From ZC4RG35 sp964388105 (GTDB lineage Bacteria > Actinomycetota > Acidimicrobiia > Spongiisociales > ZC4RG35), in assembly GCA_964388105.1 (NCBI GenBank), contig CAYLYQ010000003.1:1-64000 (forward strand): 64,000 nt of DNA, read 5' to 3'. A program made the translations under genes and the position numbers. Shown here piece by piece: positions 46,663 to 55,904 of the stretch (positions within the stretch are counted from its first letter, which is position 1; each line of letters starts with the position of its first letter). The notes beneath the pieces were generated by a model, which was not told the origin of the DNA, did no database searches, and worked only from the letters and a program-made list of their open reading frames with translations.

Positions 46663-49600
46663 GTGACCTTGCTCTCGACGCGGCACGCCATCGTCGATGG
46701 CAACGAGGCCGCTGCCTCCATCGCCCACTCTCTCAGTGAGGTGATCGCCATCTATCCGATCACGCCCGCGTCCGCGATGGGCGAGCTGGCGGACGCCTGG
46801 TCGCACGCCGGACGCCCGAACCTGTGGGGCGTCGTGCCCGAGGTGGTCCAGTTGCAGTCGGAGGCCGGCGCCGCCGGCACTCTCCACGGGGCGCTCCAGA
46901 CGGGTGCGCTCGCTACCACCTTCACCTCGTCTCAGGGCCTGCTCCTGATGATCCCCAACATGTACAAGATCGCCGGAGAGCTGACACCGGCGGTCATCCA
47001 CGTTGCGGCCCGCACCGTGGCCACCCATGCCCTCTCCATCTTCGGAGACCACTCCGACGTCATGGCGGCTCGCCAGACCGGCTTCGCCATGCTCTCGTCC
47101 AGCTCCGTGCAGGAGGCCCAGGATCTTGCGCTGGTGTCCCACCTGGCCACACTCGAAGCGCGGGTTCCGTTTGTTCACTTCTTCGACGGCTTCCGCACCT
47201 CGCACGAGCTGGCCAGGATCGAGACGATCGGCGAGGACACGATCCGATCGCTCGTCGACGAGGACCTGATCGCGGCCCATCGCCAGCGCGCCCTCAACCC
47301 GAACCGGCCGGTGCTCAGGGGCTCGGCGCAGAATCCCGACGTCTTCTTCCAGGCCCGGGAGGCGGCCAACCCCTATCACGACGCTGTGGCCGACATCGTT
47401 GCCGCCGCCATGGGGCGGGTCGGCGCGGCAACCGGCCGGCCGCACGACCTCTTCGAGTACCACGGTTCCCCCGACGCCGAGCGCGTCCTCGTCCTGATGG
47501 GGTCATCGGCGGGCGCGGCGAAGGAGGCCGTCGATCACCTCATTGCTGCCGGCGAGAAGGTCGGGATGGTCGTGGTCAAGCTGTACCGGCCATTCGATGT
47601 CTCCCGGTTCGCCGCGGCGCTGCCCGCCACCACGCGGCGGATCATGGTCATGGACCGGACGAAGGAGCCGGGCGCCCCGGGTGAGCCCCTCTATCTCGAC
47701 GTGGTCGCGGCCATCGCCGAGCAGCAGCGAGCGGTCGACGTCTACGGCTGCCGCTACGGCCTCGCGTCGAAGGAACTGACTCCGGCGATGGTGGCAGGGG
47801 TCCTCGCCGAGCTGGCCTCGGACCGACCCCGCCGCCACTCGACGGTGGGGATCATCGACGACGTCACCCGTCTGTCTTTGGCCTATGACCCCGATCGGTT
47901 CGCCGAGCCGGACCATGTGACCCGGGCGCTGTTCTACGGTCTCGGATCCGACGGGACGGTGAGCGCCAACAAGTCCACCGTCCGGATCGTCGGCGACACC
48001 ACGGGCTCGGAGGTCCAGGGGTTCTTCGTCTTTGACTCCAAGAAGGCGGGAGCCCGGACGGTGTCGCACATCCGCATCTCACCGGAGCCCATCGACTCCA
48101 CATACCTGATCTCTCAGGCCGGCTTCGTCGGGGTTCACCATTTCCACCTCCTCGACGGGACCGATGCCCTCGACCGCGCCGCGCCGGGAGCCACGGTCCT
48201 CGTCAACAGCCCGTATCCCCCCGACCAGACCTGGGATCGAATCCCGGGACCCGAACGACGCAAGATCCTCGACAAGGGGCTCGAGTTGTGGGCCGTCGAC
48301 GCCCAATCCATCGCACGGGAAGCGGGCCTCGGCGGCCGGATCAACACCGTCCTCCAGGCCTGCTTCTTCGCCCTCACCGGCCTACTGCCGTTCGAGGAGG
48401 CCAAGGCGGAGATGAGGGCCCAGGTGGAGGCGACCTACGGGAAGCGGGGCGAGACCATCATCAGCCGGAACGTCGCCGCCATCGAAGCGGCGCGGGCGGG
48501 CCTGTACTCGGTGGTGCCAGGCGACCCAGGAGATGAAGCGAGACGCCCGTTCGTCCCCGATGTCGCTCCCGATTTCGTGTCCCGGGTCACCGCCCGAATC
48601 ATGGCGGGCGAGGGCGATCTGCTCCCGGTGTCTGCGATGCCCGTCGACGGCACCTTCCCCACCGGTACGGCCCGCTGGGAGAAGCGGTCGCTCGCTCATG
48701 AGATCCCGATCTGGGACCCGGACCTGTGCATCGACTGCGGCCGGTGCGCCCTGGCCTGCCCCCACGCCGCCATCCGGATCAAGGTGTTCGACGAAGGGAT
48801 GGAGGTGCCGGACGGCTTCATCTCCAAGGAGCCTGTGGGCAAGGACTTCCCCGGCAAACGCCTCGTCGTCCAGGTGGCGCCGGACGACTGCACGGGTTGC
48901 ACGGTCTGCGTGGAGATATGCCCGGCCCGGTCCAAGGAGATCTCGAAGCACAAGGCGATCAACATGCGCCCGAAACAGGACCACCTGGAGCGAGAACGTC
49001 GCAACTTCTCGTACTTCCTCGAGATCCCGGAAGTGGACAGATCCGAGGTGAACGCGGCCAGTGTCAAGGGATCTCAGGTGCTGCAACCGCTGTTCGAGTT
49101 CTCGAGCGCTTGTGTGGGGTGTGGCGAGACGCCCTATCTCAAGCTGATGACCCAGCTCGTCGGGGATCGGGTCATCGTCGCCAACGCCACGGGTTGCTCC
49201 TCGATCTACGGCGGCAACCTCCCCACCACGCCGTGGGCGGCCGACAGCCAGGGTCGTGGCCCTGCGTGGTCCAACAGCCTGTTCGAGGACAACGCCGAGT
49301 TCGGCCTGGGCATGCGCCTCGCCCTGGAATCGCAGCGCAGCGACGCCCTCCTCCTCGTCACCGCTCTCGTCCCCGAGCTCGGCGGGCTCGCCCCCCGCAT
49401 CCTGGCCACTGCCGCCGACACCGACCGCTCCGACCTGGACGGGCGCGTCCGCACCCAGCGCGAGCAGGTCGCAGAGCTGAAGACCATGCTCACCGGCATC
49501 GACGGCCCCCTGGCGCGGCGGCTCGAAGGCGTCGCGGACGCCCTCGTCGACACGACGGTGTGGATCGTGGGCGGGGACGGGTGGGCCTACGACATCGGGT

Positions 49601-50226
49601 TCGGCGGCCTCGACCACGTTCTCGCCTCAGGCCGCAACATCAACATCCTCATCCTCGACACCGAGGTGTACTCCAACACCGGCGGACAGGCGTCCAAGGC
49701 GACCGCGCGCGGTGCGATCGCCAAGTTCGCCGCCGGAGGGAAGAGGACCGGGAAGAAGGACATCGGCCAGATCGCGATGTCCTATGGCAACGTCTACGTC
49801 GCCCAGGTGGCGCTCGGGGCCAATCCGAACCAGGCCGTGCGGGCGTTCGCCGAGGCCGAACAGCACGACGGCGTGTCGCTGATCATCGCGTACAGCCCGT
49901 GCATCGCCCACGGCTACGACCTCAGCGACCAGACCGAGCACCAGAGGCTCGCCGGAGAGACCGGCTACTGGCCCATGTACCGCTACGACCCGGCCCGGGA
50001 AGCCGCGGGCGAGCCCGGCCTGAAGCTGGACAGTCGCAAACCCACCATCCCGTTCCGCCGCCTCGCCGAGACCGAGGCGAGATTCTCCATGCTCGGCAAG
50101 GTGAACCCAGAGCGAGCCGCCGAGCTCATGGCCAGGGCCCAGCAGGACATCGACGATCGCTGGAATCTGTACGAGCAGATGGTCAACATTCACCGGACTG
50201 CCGAGTACACGGAGGTGGAGGAGTGA
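46663..50226 (+). CDS. nifJ: Pyruvate:ferredoxin (flavodoxin) oxidoreductase, single-chain
   Basis: 1187 residues, full length for the single-chain type. Order: pyruvate-binding domain I (YPITPASAMGELADAWSHAG), domain II with FVYFF-like structure, gamma domain (FYGLGSDGTVSANKSTVRI), domain V with two [4Fe-4S] sets (CIDCGRCALACP; CTGCTVCVEICP) and domain VI with ACVGCGETPYLKLMTQL and GGDGWAYDIGFGGLDHVL for TPP. The last cluster Cys set (C in SACVGCGE and ATGCSS) is present. Oxidises pyruvate to acetyl-CoA, reducing ferredoxin. It points to an anaerobic or microaerobic mode. Overlaps the next gene by 4 bases. Confidence 0.92.
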   Translation: MTLLSTRHAIVDGNEAAASIAHSLSEVIAIYPITPASAMGELADAWSHAGRPNLWGVVPEVVQLQSEAGAAGTLHGALQTGALATTFTSSQGLLLMIPNMYKIAGELTPAVIHVAARTVATHALSIFGDHSDVMAARQTGFAMLSSSSVQEAQDLALVSHLATLEARVPFVHFFDGFRTSHELARIETIGEDTIRSLVDEDLIAAHRQRALNPNRPVLRGSAQNPDVFFQAREAANPYHDAVADIVAAAMGRVGAATGRPHDLFEYHGSPDAERVLVLMGSSAGAAKEAVDHLIAAGEKVGMVVVKLYRPFDVSRFAAALPATTRRIMVMDRTKEPGAPGEPLYLDVVAAIAEQQRAVDVYGCRYGLASKELTPAMVAGVLAELASDRPRRHSTVGIIDDVTRLSLAYDPDRFAEPDHVTRALFYGLGSDGTVSANKSTVRIVGDTTGSEVQGFFVFDSKKAGARTVSHIRISPEPIDSTYLISQAGFVGVHHFHLLDGTDALDRAAPGATVLVNSPYPPDQTWDRIPGPERRKILDKGLELWAVDAQSIAREAGLGGRINTVLQACFFALTGLLPFEEAKAEMRAQVEATYGKRGETIISRNVAAIEAARAGLYSVVPGDPGDEARRPFVPDVAPDFVSRVTARIMAGEGDLLPVSAMPVDGTFPTGTARWEKRSLAHEIPIWDPDLCIDCGRCALACPHAAIRIKVFDEGMEVPDGFISKEPVGKDFPGKRLVVQVAPDDCTGCTVCVEICPARSKEISKHKAINMRPKQDHLERERRNFSYFLEIPEVDRSEVNAASVKGSQVLQPLFEFSSACVGCGETPYLKLMTQLVGDRVIVANATGCSSIYGGNLPTTPWAADSQGRGPAWSNSLFEDNAEFGLGMRLALESQRSDALLLVTALVPELGGLAPRILATAADTDRSDLDGRVRTQREQVAELKTMLTGIDGPLARRLEGVADALVDTTVWIVGGDGWAYDIGFGGLDHVLASGRNINILILDTEVYSNTGGQASKATARGAIAKFAAGGKRTGKKDIGQIAMSYGNVYVAQVALGANPNQAVRAFAEAEQHDGVSLIIAYSPCIAHGYDLSDQTEHQRLAGETGYWPMYRYDPAREAAGEPGLKLDSRKPTIPFRRLAETEARFSMLGKVNPERAAELMARAQQDIDDRWNLYEQMVNIHRTAEYTEVEE

Positions 50227-51093
50227 CAGTCGACCTGACCACGAAGTACCTGGGCCTGACCCTGGCCCACCCGATCGTGCCCTCCGCGTCGCCGTTGACC
50301 GGGAACATCGACCGAATCCTGGCCCTCGTCGAGGCCGGCGCCCCGGCCGTGGTGCTCNNNNNNNNNNNNNNNNNNNNNNNNNNNNNNNNNNNNNNNNNNN
50401 NNNNNNNNNNNNNNNNNNNNNNNNNNNNNNNNNNNNNNNNNNNNNNNNNNNNNNNNNGAGCTCGCCGAGTCCGGGGCGGACGCCTTGGAGTTGAACATCT
50501 ACCGGGTGGCGGCAGGCATCGACGAGACCTCCGATGAGATCGAGTCGGGCTATCTGCGGCTGGTGGAGGCCGTGAGGCAGGCCGTCGACGTCCCGCTGGC
50601 GGTCAAGGTCGGGCCGTACTTCAGCGCGATGGCCGCCATGGCGAGGCGGTTGTCCGACGCCGGAGCCGACGGCCTCGTCCTGTTCAACCGCTTCTACCAG
50701 CCCGACATCGACCTCGAGGCCCTCGACGTCCGGCCCAATCTCCAGCTCTCCTCCCCGTACGAGCTGCGACTGGTGATCCGGTGGATCGCCGTCCTCTACG
50801 GGCGAATCGAAGCCGACATGGCGGCGACGACCGGGATCCACCAGCCCGCCGACGCCGTCAAGGCCCTGCTCGCGGGGGCCACCGTCGCCATGATGGCTTC
50901 GTCGCTCCTCGCCAACGGACCGCAGCAGCTCACCGTGGTGCGAGACGGGCTGGAGTCGTGGCTCGAGGCCAACGACTACTCGTCGGCCGCACAGGCTCGG
51001 GGCAGCCTCAGCCAGCAGGCGGTCGCCGACCCGTCCGCCTTCGAGCGGGCCAACTACATGCAGACCCTGGCCTCGTACGTCCCCACTTGGTGA
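50223..51093 (+). CDS. Dihydroorotate dehydrogenase-like protein (interrupted by gap)
   Basis: 45 residues before the gap (TKYLGLTLAHPIVPSASPLT) and about 211 after it. FMN-binding TIM barrel: ALELNIYRVAAGIDE, VPLAVKVGPYFSAMAAMARR, GADGLVLFNRFYQPDIDLEA, AVKALLAGATVAMMASSLLA. It is the PyrD-like 'dihydroorotate dehydrogenase-like' family often found beside nifJ, not the pyrimidine enzyme proper. The part after the gap is out of phase with the part before it, which shows only that the filler length is arbitrary. About 65-75 codons are missing against a usual ~330. Confidence 0.85.
50358..50457. other. Assembly gap (100 N)
   Basis: Exactly 100 N inside a single gene. 135 coding bases precede it, and the downstream frame would be shifted by one if 100 were the real length. 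The family length implies roughly 200 missing bases. Confidence 0.95.
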
Positions 51094-51100
51094 CCGGGAC

Positions 51101-51487
51101 CTACTGACCCCACTCCATCGGCGGCTCGAAGCGACCTGGCTGGAAGTGCCAGTACTCCCGGAGCCGGGTGCACAGCCCATCCTCGTCGAAGTCGAGGAGG
51201 AGGCAGCCGGGAAGCGTGACGTCGTCGCCCGCCACCTTCATGTTGGTCCAGAACTCGACGGCCACCCGCTTGCCGTCAGCGAAGGGACGGCCCATCTTCA
51301 CCGTCACATCGCTCTGCGCCTCGGTGACTCCGGCCCAATACGAGCTCACTCCCTCGGGCCCACGGTGTGGCTCCTCGAAGATGTTGTCCCGGTAGGTCGA
51401 TCCGGGCGCAAAGAGGGCGGCTGCGGCTTCGGGATCCCGGTCTTCCCAAGCCTCTCGATACGCCTCGACCCACTCCTCGACGTTCAC
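51101..51487 (-). CDS. SnoaL-like / NTF2-fold protein
   Basis: 128 residues from GTG 51487, chosen because AAGGAGG stands 6 bases upstream. EEWVEAYREAWEDRDPEAAA, GSTYRDNIFEEPHRGPEGVS and GCLLLDFDEDGLCTRLREYW are the usual cone-shaped NTF2-like landmarks. Such proteins are isomerases, hydrolases or ligand binders; no assignment is possible. It is convergent with the DHOD-like gene, 7 bases apart. Confidence 0.8.
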   Translation of the reverse strand: MNVEEWVEAYREAWEDRDPEAAAALFAPGSTYRDNIFEEPHRGPEGVSSYWAGVTEAQSDVTVKMGRPFADGKRVAVEFWTNMKVAGDDVTLPGCLLLDFDEDGLCTRLREYWHFQPGRFEPPMEWGQ

Positions 51488-51577
51488 CGCTTCCTCCTTG
51501 CTCGCGACCTGCGACAGCCTAGAGCCGGCCATGAGCGGCTCACGCGGGCAGGACCGGCGAAGGAGCGATCCGTCGGG

Positions 51578-52393
51578 TTATCCGGCCTTTCGACCCCTCT
51601 TTTCGATGGTCCCGACCGCTCCTGCCGCCTTGGGCGACTTCACGTAGGTGGGTCGAAGACGGACCGGCTCCGGCCTGGGCCTCTCCCGGACGCGCCTTGC
51701 CCGCAGATTGAGGGCCTCGACCAGGACCGAGAACCCCATGGCGAAGTAGATGTAGCCCTTGGGAATGTGCAGGTCCCAACCCTCGGCCACCAGGGATGTG
51801 CCGATCAGCAGGAGGAAGCTCAGCGCGAGCATCTTGACCGTCGGGTGCCGGTTGACGAAGTCGCTGATCCACCCGGCTGAGAGGAGCATCACTCCGATCG
51901 AGATGACGACTGCGGCGATCATCACCCCGAGAACGTCGGACATGCCGACAGCCGTGATGACCGAATCGAGGCTGAAGACCATGTCGATGAGGAGGATCTG
52001 GATGATCACCCCGCGGAACGTGGCTCCCTTCTTTGCGGCCTCACCGTTCTCCGGGTCCTCCCCCTCGAGCTTCTCGTGGATCTCGAAGGTCGCCTTCCCG
52101 ATGAGGAACAGCCCGCCGAGGATGAGGATGAGGTCGCGACCCGAGATCGTGTTGCCGGCCAGGTTGATCAGGGGGGCGGTGAGCCCGATCACCCAGTTGA
52201 TGGCGAGCAGCAGCAGGATCCGGAAGATCATCGCCAGAGCCAGCCCGACGGTGCGGGCGCGGGCCTGCTGCTCTTCCGGCAGGCGGCCGGCGAGGATGGA
52301 GATGAAAACGAGGTTGTCGATCCCGAGAACGATCTCGAGCGAGGTCAGGGTGAGAAGCGCGATCCAGATGTCGGGGTTGGAGATCCAGTCCAT
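51578..52393 (-). CDS. TerC family integral membrane protein
   Basis: 271 residues with about seven helices. LTSLEIVLGIDNLVFISILA and LLIDMVFSLDSVITAVGMSD hold the conserved acidic residues (E, D, D) of the TerC/Alx family thought to bind metal in the membrane. A charged tail (RARRVRERPRPEPVRLRP) ends the protein. Relatives are linked to tellurite resistance, Mn2+ export and membrane protein metalation. Confidence 0.88.
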   Translation of the reverse strand: MDWISNPDIWIALLTLTSLEIVLGIDNLVFISILAGRLPEEQQARARTVGLALAMIFRILLLLAINWVIGLTAPLINLAGNTISGRDLILILGGLFLIGKATFEIHEKLEGEDPENGEAAKKGATFRGVIIQILLIDMVFSLDSVITAVGMSDVLGVMIAAVVISIGVMLLSAGWISDFVNRHPTVKMLALSFLLLIGTSLVAEGWDLHIPKGYIYFAMGFSVLVEALNLRARRVRERPRPEPVRLRPTYVKSPKAAGAVGTIEKRGRKAG

Positions 52394-52430
52394 TCGCCAG
52401 ACGTTACGGATCTCTCCGCGCCGAATGTGG

Positions 52431-52868
52431 TCACAGGATCAGAGAGGCCGCCAGGAAGACGACAGCCAGCGAGACAGCTGCTCCGACCAGTCCCATGATT
52501 CGCGAGGCACGGCGCGACGCCCGAGCCGCGATGAACCCGTGGACGCCGGCGAGGACGAACGAGACCAGAGCCAGGATGATCTTCGCGGTCAGGGTCGCGC
52601 CGTACCCCGGCATGCCGAGAACACCGAGGTCGACACCGCGGTGATAGGTGAGGGCGATTCCGGTGGCGAGGAGGAGAGGCATCAGCACGATCAGGCCGAT
52701 GCGACCGAACCGCTCCCCGGCGGCCACGAACACCTCCCTGCGCCGGACCGGGTCGTCGATGCTCCGTTCGAGGGCCTGACGGACCACGAGAGCCAGAGTC
52801 AGCTGTCCGCCGACCCAGACGATGGCGGCGAGCAGGTGGAGGAAGCGAACTGTGGGCCAGATGTCCGT
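52431..52868 (-). CDS. CopD-like membrane protein with a putative ACG start
   Basis: 145 residues if begun at ACG 52868. In this frame, DIWPTVRFLHLLAAIVWVGG and QLTLALVVRQALERSIDD form the family-like first helix and loop, but no ATG, GTG or TTG exists between the in-frame stop (TGA at about 52932) and GTG in LALVV, which would delete the first helix. ACG occupies the place where homologues would have the initiator Met (MDIWPT-like). Either ACG initiates, or a T-to-C change (mutation or error) has hit the start. Four helices are present. Confidence 0.55.
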   Translation of the reverse strand, partial: TDIWPTVRFLHLLAAIVWVGGQLTLALVVRQALERSIDDPVRRREVFVAAGERFGRIGLIVLMPLLLATGIALTYHRGVDLGVLGMPGYGATLTAKIILALVSFVLAGVHGFIAARASRRASRIMGLVGAAVSLAVVFLAASLIL

Positions 52869-52919
52869 AGTGGTGCTTTGGTAACCGGGCCGACAGGGGC
52901 CGTCAAACCCGGAGGCATT

Positions 52920-52941
52920 CTCAGGAAACTCTCAGGCAACT
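52920..52941. promoter_or_regulatory. 11-base tandem direct repeat, candidate response-regulator site
   Basis: CTCAGGAAACT is followed directly by CTCAGGCAACT (one mismatch), so equivalent bases are 11 apart, one helical turn, as expected for a dimer of an OmpR/PhoB-family regulator on direct repeats. It stands about 246 bases upstream of such a regulator and about 50 bases upstream of the CopD-like gene start. Confidence 0.5.
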
Positions 52942-53174
52942 CCAGGCTCGGGCACAGGTGCAGCCTCGATGATTGGGGCGGATGAGCTCTTGTGTGCCCG
53001 ATCCTCCCGCAACGCCGCCGTCGGCCTCGCCGGTCCCTCCCTCCCGGCGAGTGCCTCGGCGGTCGATCATCCGGTGGAGCGCGCGGCCGCCCCGGCCCCG
53101 TCCGTTCCCGCGGCGGCGGCCCGCACCAGGCACCTGACGAGCGGTTGAGCAGAGACCCAAGCGCCGAAGAGCCA

Positions 53175-53180
53175 TATCCT
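53175..53180 (+). promoter_or_regulatory. Putative -10 element for the response regulator
   Basis: TATCCT ends 6 bases before ATG 53187 with no Shine-Dalgarno, indicating a leaderless transcript. Confidence 0.5.
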
Positions 53181-53186
53181 GCCGAC

Positions 53187-53870
53187 ATGGACCGGCAGGC
53201 CCGAATCCTGGTGGTCGACGATGAGGAGTCGCTCAGCGAGATGGTGGCGAGCGCCCTCAGGTTCGCCGGCTATAAGGTCGTCACGGGTGCGAACGGTGTC
53301 GAAGGCCTGCATCGGGCCCGAACCGAGGCGCCCGACATCGTCGTCCTCGACGTCAACATGCCCGAAATGGACGGCTTCGAGGTCTGCCGTCGAATGCGCC
53401 GTGACGGGATCACCACGCCCGTGATCTTCCTCACCGCCCGGGACGACATCGACGACCTCCGCACCGGCTTCCGCCACGGCGGGGACGACTACCTGACAAA
53501 GCCGTTCTCGCTCGAGGAGCTCGGGCTTCGCATCGAGGCGTTGCTTCGCCGGGCCGCGCCGGCCAGCGCATCGACGACCAAGCTGGTCGTGGAAAGCCTC
53601 GTCCTCGACGAGGACGCCCATCAGGTGTGGAACGACGGACAGGAGGTCGAGCTCTCCCCCACGGAGTTCCGCCTGCTGCGCTTCCTGATGCTCAACCGGG
53701 GACGGGTCCTCTCCAAGCCTCAGATCGTCGACCACGTGTGGGAGTACGACTTCGACGGCAACTACGGGATCGTGGAGACCTACATCTCGTATCTGAGGCG
53801 GAAGCTCGACCCGGGCGGCAAGCTCATCCACACCGTCCGCGGCGTGGGCTACACGATCCGGAACCCGTAG
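53187..53870 (+). CDS. OmpR/PhoB-family response regulator
   Basis: 227 residues from ATG 53187. Receiver domain (about 6-118): ILVVDDEESLSEM with acidic pocket DDE, IVVLDVNMPEMDGFEVCRRM with the phospho-acceptor Asp, LTARDD and YLTKPFSLEELG (Lys). C-terminal winged helix (about 135-227): LSPTEFRLLRFLMLNRGRVL, VDHVWEYDFDGNYGIVETYI and LIHTVRGVGYTIR. Resembles MprA/TcrA-type regulators of actinobacteria. Followed after 3 bases by its histidine kinase. Confidence 0.92.
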   Translation: MDRQARILVVDDEESLSEMVASALRFAGYKVVTGANGVEGLHRARTEAPDIVVLDVNMPEMDGFEVCRRMRRDGITTPVIFLTARDDIDDLRTGFRHGGDDYLTKPFSLEELGLRIEALLRRAAPASASTTKLVVESLVLDEDAHQVWNDGQEVELSPTEFRLLRFLMLNRGRVLSKPQIVDHVWEYDFDGNYGIVETYISYLRRKLDPGGKLIHTVRGVGYTIRNP

Positions 53871-53873
53871 GCC

Positions 53874-55247
53874 ATGTCTCTACGGACCCGGCTCGTCGTG
53901 TCGATGACCACCCTCCTCATGGTGGTCATCGCCGCCGTGGGCGTCGCCGCTTCACGCTCCGTCCGCGACATCCTGGTGGACCAGATCGACGGGTCACTGG
54001 CGTCCATCGCATCCCGGCGCGGCTTTCCGCGCGCGGACTCCGAGCCCACCCCGCCGGACACCGTGGTGTTCCGCTCCATCGCCGAGGTCCACATGAGCTC
54101 CTCCGGCCAACTCGTCTTCGCCCGGCCTTCCGGCTACGTCGACGAGCCCGACGAGCTCCCCGACCTGAGCGGAGTCGCCCGCCAGGAGGGGTTCGGGTAC
54201 GTCGACTCGATCGACGGGGCCGTCCAATACCGGACATACCTGCACATGCGCTCCGACAACTCGTTGTCCTTCTACGCGGCCCCGATGACGCCGGTGACCC
54301 AAGCGATCAGCAGCTTGGTGGTCCGGCTGCTCACCGCGGGCGGCCTGGTGCTGCTGGTCGGAGCCGCTGCCACGTGGCTCACGGTGCGGAGCGCCACCCG
54401 TCCGGTGGACGAGATGATCGAGACCGCTGCGGCCATCGCCGACGGCGACCTGAGCCGCCGGGTGCCGGAACTGGATCCGTCGAGCGAGCTCGGCCGGCTC
54501 TCCACCGCCCTCAACAAGATGCTCATCAAGATCGAAGAGGGAGTGACCGCGGAGCGGGCCGCCCGCGAACGGCTGCGTCAGTTCGTGGCCGATGCTTCCC
54601 ATGAGTTGCGAACCCCACTCACCACGATCATCGGGTACGCCGAGCTGCGCGCACGGGGCGGCCTCGCCGCTCCCGAGGCGGAGGAACAAGCGTGGGAGCG
54701 CATCGAAGCCGAGAGCCGTCGGATGGCCAGGCTCACCGAAGACCTCCTCACCCTCGCCCGCCTGGGCCACGCACACGAATTGGAGCGTGCTCCGGTCGAC
54801 CTGGTCGCCATCGGCGCCGGCCTCGTCGAAGACCACCGCACCGTGGACCCGGGCCGCCCCATCGAGCTGGTCGCGCCCGAGACGATGACGGTCGAAGGCG
54901 ACGCAGGGAGGCTCCAACAGGTGCTCTCCAACTTGATCGCCAACACACGGGTGCACACACCCCCAGGGACCAGGGTGGAGGTCAGGATCGAAGGCGACGA
55001 CCGGGCCGCGACCGTCACGGTGACCGACACCGGCCCCGGCATCCCGGCCGACTCGCTTGATGCGGTGTTCGAGAGGTTTTACAGGGCCGACAAGTCGAGG
55101 GCCCGCAAGTCCGGCGGCAGCGGGCTGGGCCTCGCCATCGTGCGCGCGATTGTCGATGCACACGGAGGAAGGGTGACTGCAGTCAACACACCCGAAGGCG
55201 GGGCGCAGTTCACCGTCACCCTTCCCCGCCGGTCTCCATCGGAGTGA
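53874..55247 (+). CDS. Membrane sensor histidine kinase (partner of the OmpR-type regulator)
   Basis: 457 residues. N-terminal helix (RTRLVVSMTTLLMVVIAAVG), an extracytoplasmic sensor of about 130 residues (rich in Ser, Pro, Asp), a second helix (LLTAGGLVLLVGAAATWLTV), HAMP, then H-box DASHELRTPLTTIIGYAELR with the autophosphorylated His, N-box SNLIANTRVHTPP, D-box TDTGPGIPADSLDAVFERFY and G-box SGLGLAIVRAIVDAHGG. All catalytic motifs are intact. The signal is unknown. Confidence 0.92.
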   Translation: MSLRTRLVVSMTTLLMVVIAAVGVAASRSVRDILVDQIDGSLASIASRRGFPRADSEPTPPDTVVFRSIAEVHMSSSGQLVFARPSGYVDEPDELPDLSGVARQEGFGYVDSIDGAVQYRTYLHMRSDNSLSFYAAPMTPVTQAISSLVVRLLTAGGLVLLVGAAATWLTVRSATRPVDEMIETAAAIADGDLSRRVPELDPSSELGRLSTALNKMLIKIEEGVTAERAARERLRQFVADASHELRTPLTTIIGYAELRARGGLAAPEAEEQAWERIEAESRRMARLTEDLLTLARLGHAHELERAPVDLVAIGAGLVEDHRTVDPGRPIELVAPETMTVEGDAGRLQQVLSNLIANTRVHTPPGTRVEVRIEGDDRAATVTVTDTGPGIPADSLDAVFERFYRADKSRARKSGGSGLGLAIVRAIVDAHGGRVTAVNTPEGGAQFTVTLPRRSPSE

Positions 55248-55250
55248 CCG

Positions 55251-55817
55251 TCAGGTCGTAGACGGGGCGACCTCAGGGGACAACCGCCGCAGGGTCAATC
55301 CGGCCATCACCAGGATGATCCCGAACACGATGGCGTAAGCGCCGATCAACCACACGAGTGCGAGGGCGCCGCTCCCGGGAGCGAGCACCATGAAGACACC
55401 GACGGCCACGGACAAGACGCCGCCCAGCGCCAGCGCCCACTCGTTGGTCAGCTCCCTGCGGAAGACGACGGCAGCCATCACCTCCACGAAGCCCGTGAAG
55501 ATCGCCCAGAAGCCGATGAGATAGATGAGCACGACTGCGGTGATGCCCGGCCACACGAGGACGACGACGCCGGCTGCAATCGAAAGGAGGCCCCACACCA
55601 GCAAGGACCACCGCACGCCTCCCTCGCCGCGGAAGGCGTGGACCAGGGAGAAGAATCCGTCGACGATCACATACGCGCCAAACAGGGCGACGAGGGCGAA
55701 CAGCGTGATCTTGGGCCAGGCAAGAGCGATGATCCCGAAGATGATCGCGATCACCCCTCGAACGGCGAAGAGCCACCAATAGCCGGCGAACTGCCTGGCG
55801 AGGTCGGCGTTGATCAC
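55251..55817 (-). CDS. HdeD/DUF308-like membrane protein
   Basis: 188 residues from GTG 55817 with AAGGAGG 4 bases upstream; the frame continues to 55889 but that part is not needed. Six helices: FAGYWWLFAVRGVIAIIFGI, GAYVIVDGFFSLVHAF, WSLLVWGLLSIAAGVVVLVW, AVVLIYLIGFWAIFTGFVEV, WALALGGVLSVAVGVFMVLA, LVWLIGAYAIVFGIILVMAG. Members are general stress membrane proteins; function unclear. Convergent with the histidine kinase. Confidence 0.85.
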   Translation of the reverse strand: MINADLARQFAGYWWLFAVRGVIAIIFGIIALAWPKITLFALVALFGAYVIVDGFFSLVHAFRGEGGVRWSLLVWGLLSIAAGVVVLVWPGITAVVLIYLIGFWAIFTGFVEVMAAVVFRRELTNEWALALGGVLSVAVGVFMVLAPGSGALALVWLIGAYAIVFGIILVMAGLTLRRLSPEVAPSTT

Positions 55818-55904
55818 GATGCCTCCTTCTCGAGAGGAGCCCGAATCTACCCTCGCCGCCTCCGTCGGCGGTACATTGGCGGTCACCACGTTGAAAGGCG
55901 CTCA

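Larger units (their letters stand above)
52869..53186. other. Gene-free interval upstream of the two-component system
   Basis: 318 bases. The only notable ORF is plus-strand ATG 52983, about 50 codons, very rich in Pro and Arg, which is typical of chance reading in GC-rich DNA and I do not call it. It does contain an 11-base direct repeat at 52920-52941 and a -10-like element at 53175. I see no RNA gene. Confidence 0.6.

Noticed and set aside
52983..53140. Short Pro/Arg-rich plus-strand ORF
   Set aside because: About 50 codons with no ribosome binding site, typical of chance in GC-rich DNA.
52799..53188. 129-codon minus-strand ORF before the response regulator
   Set aside because: Proline/arginine/glycine-rich, no motif; the true downstream membrane protein uses another frame.
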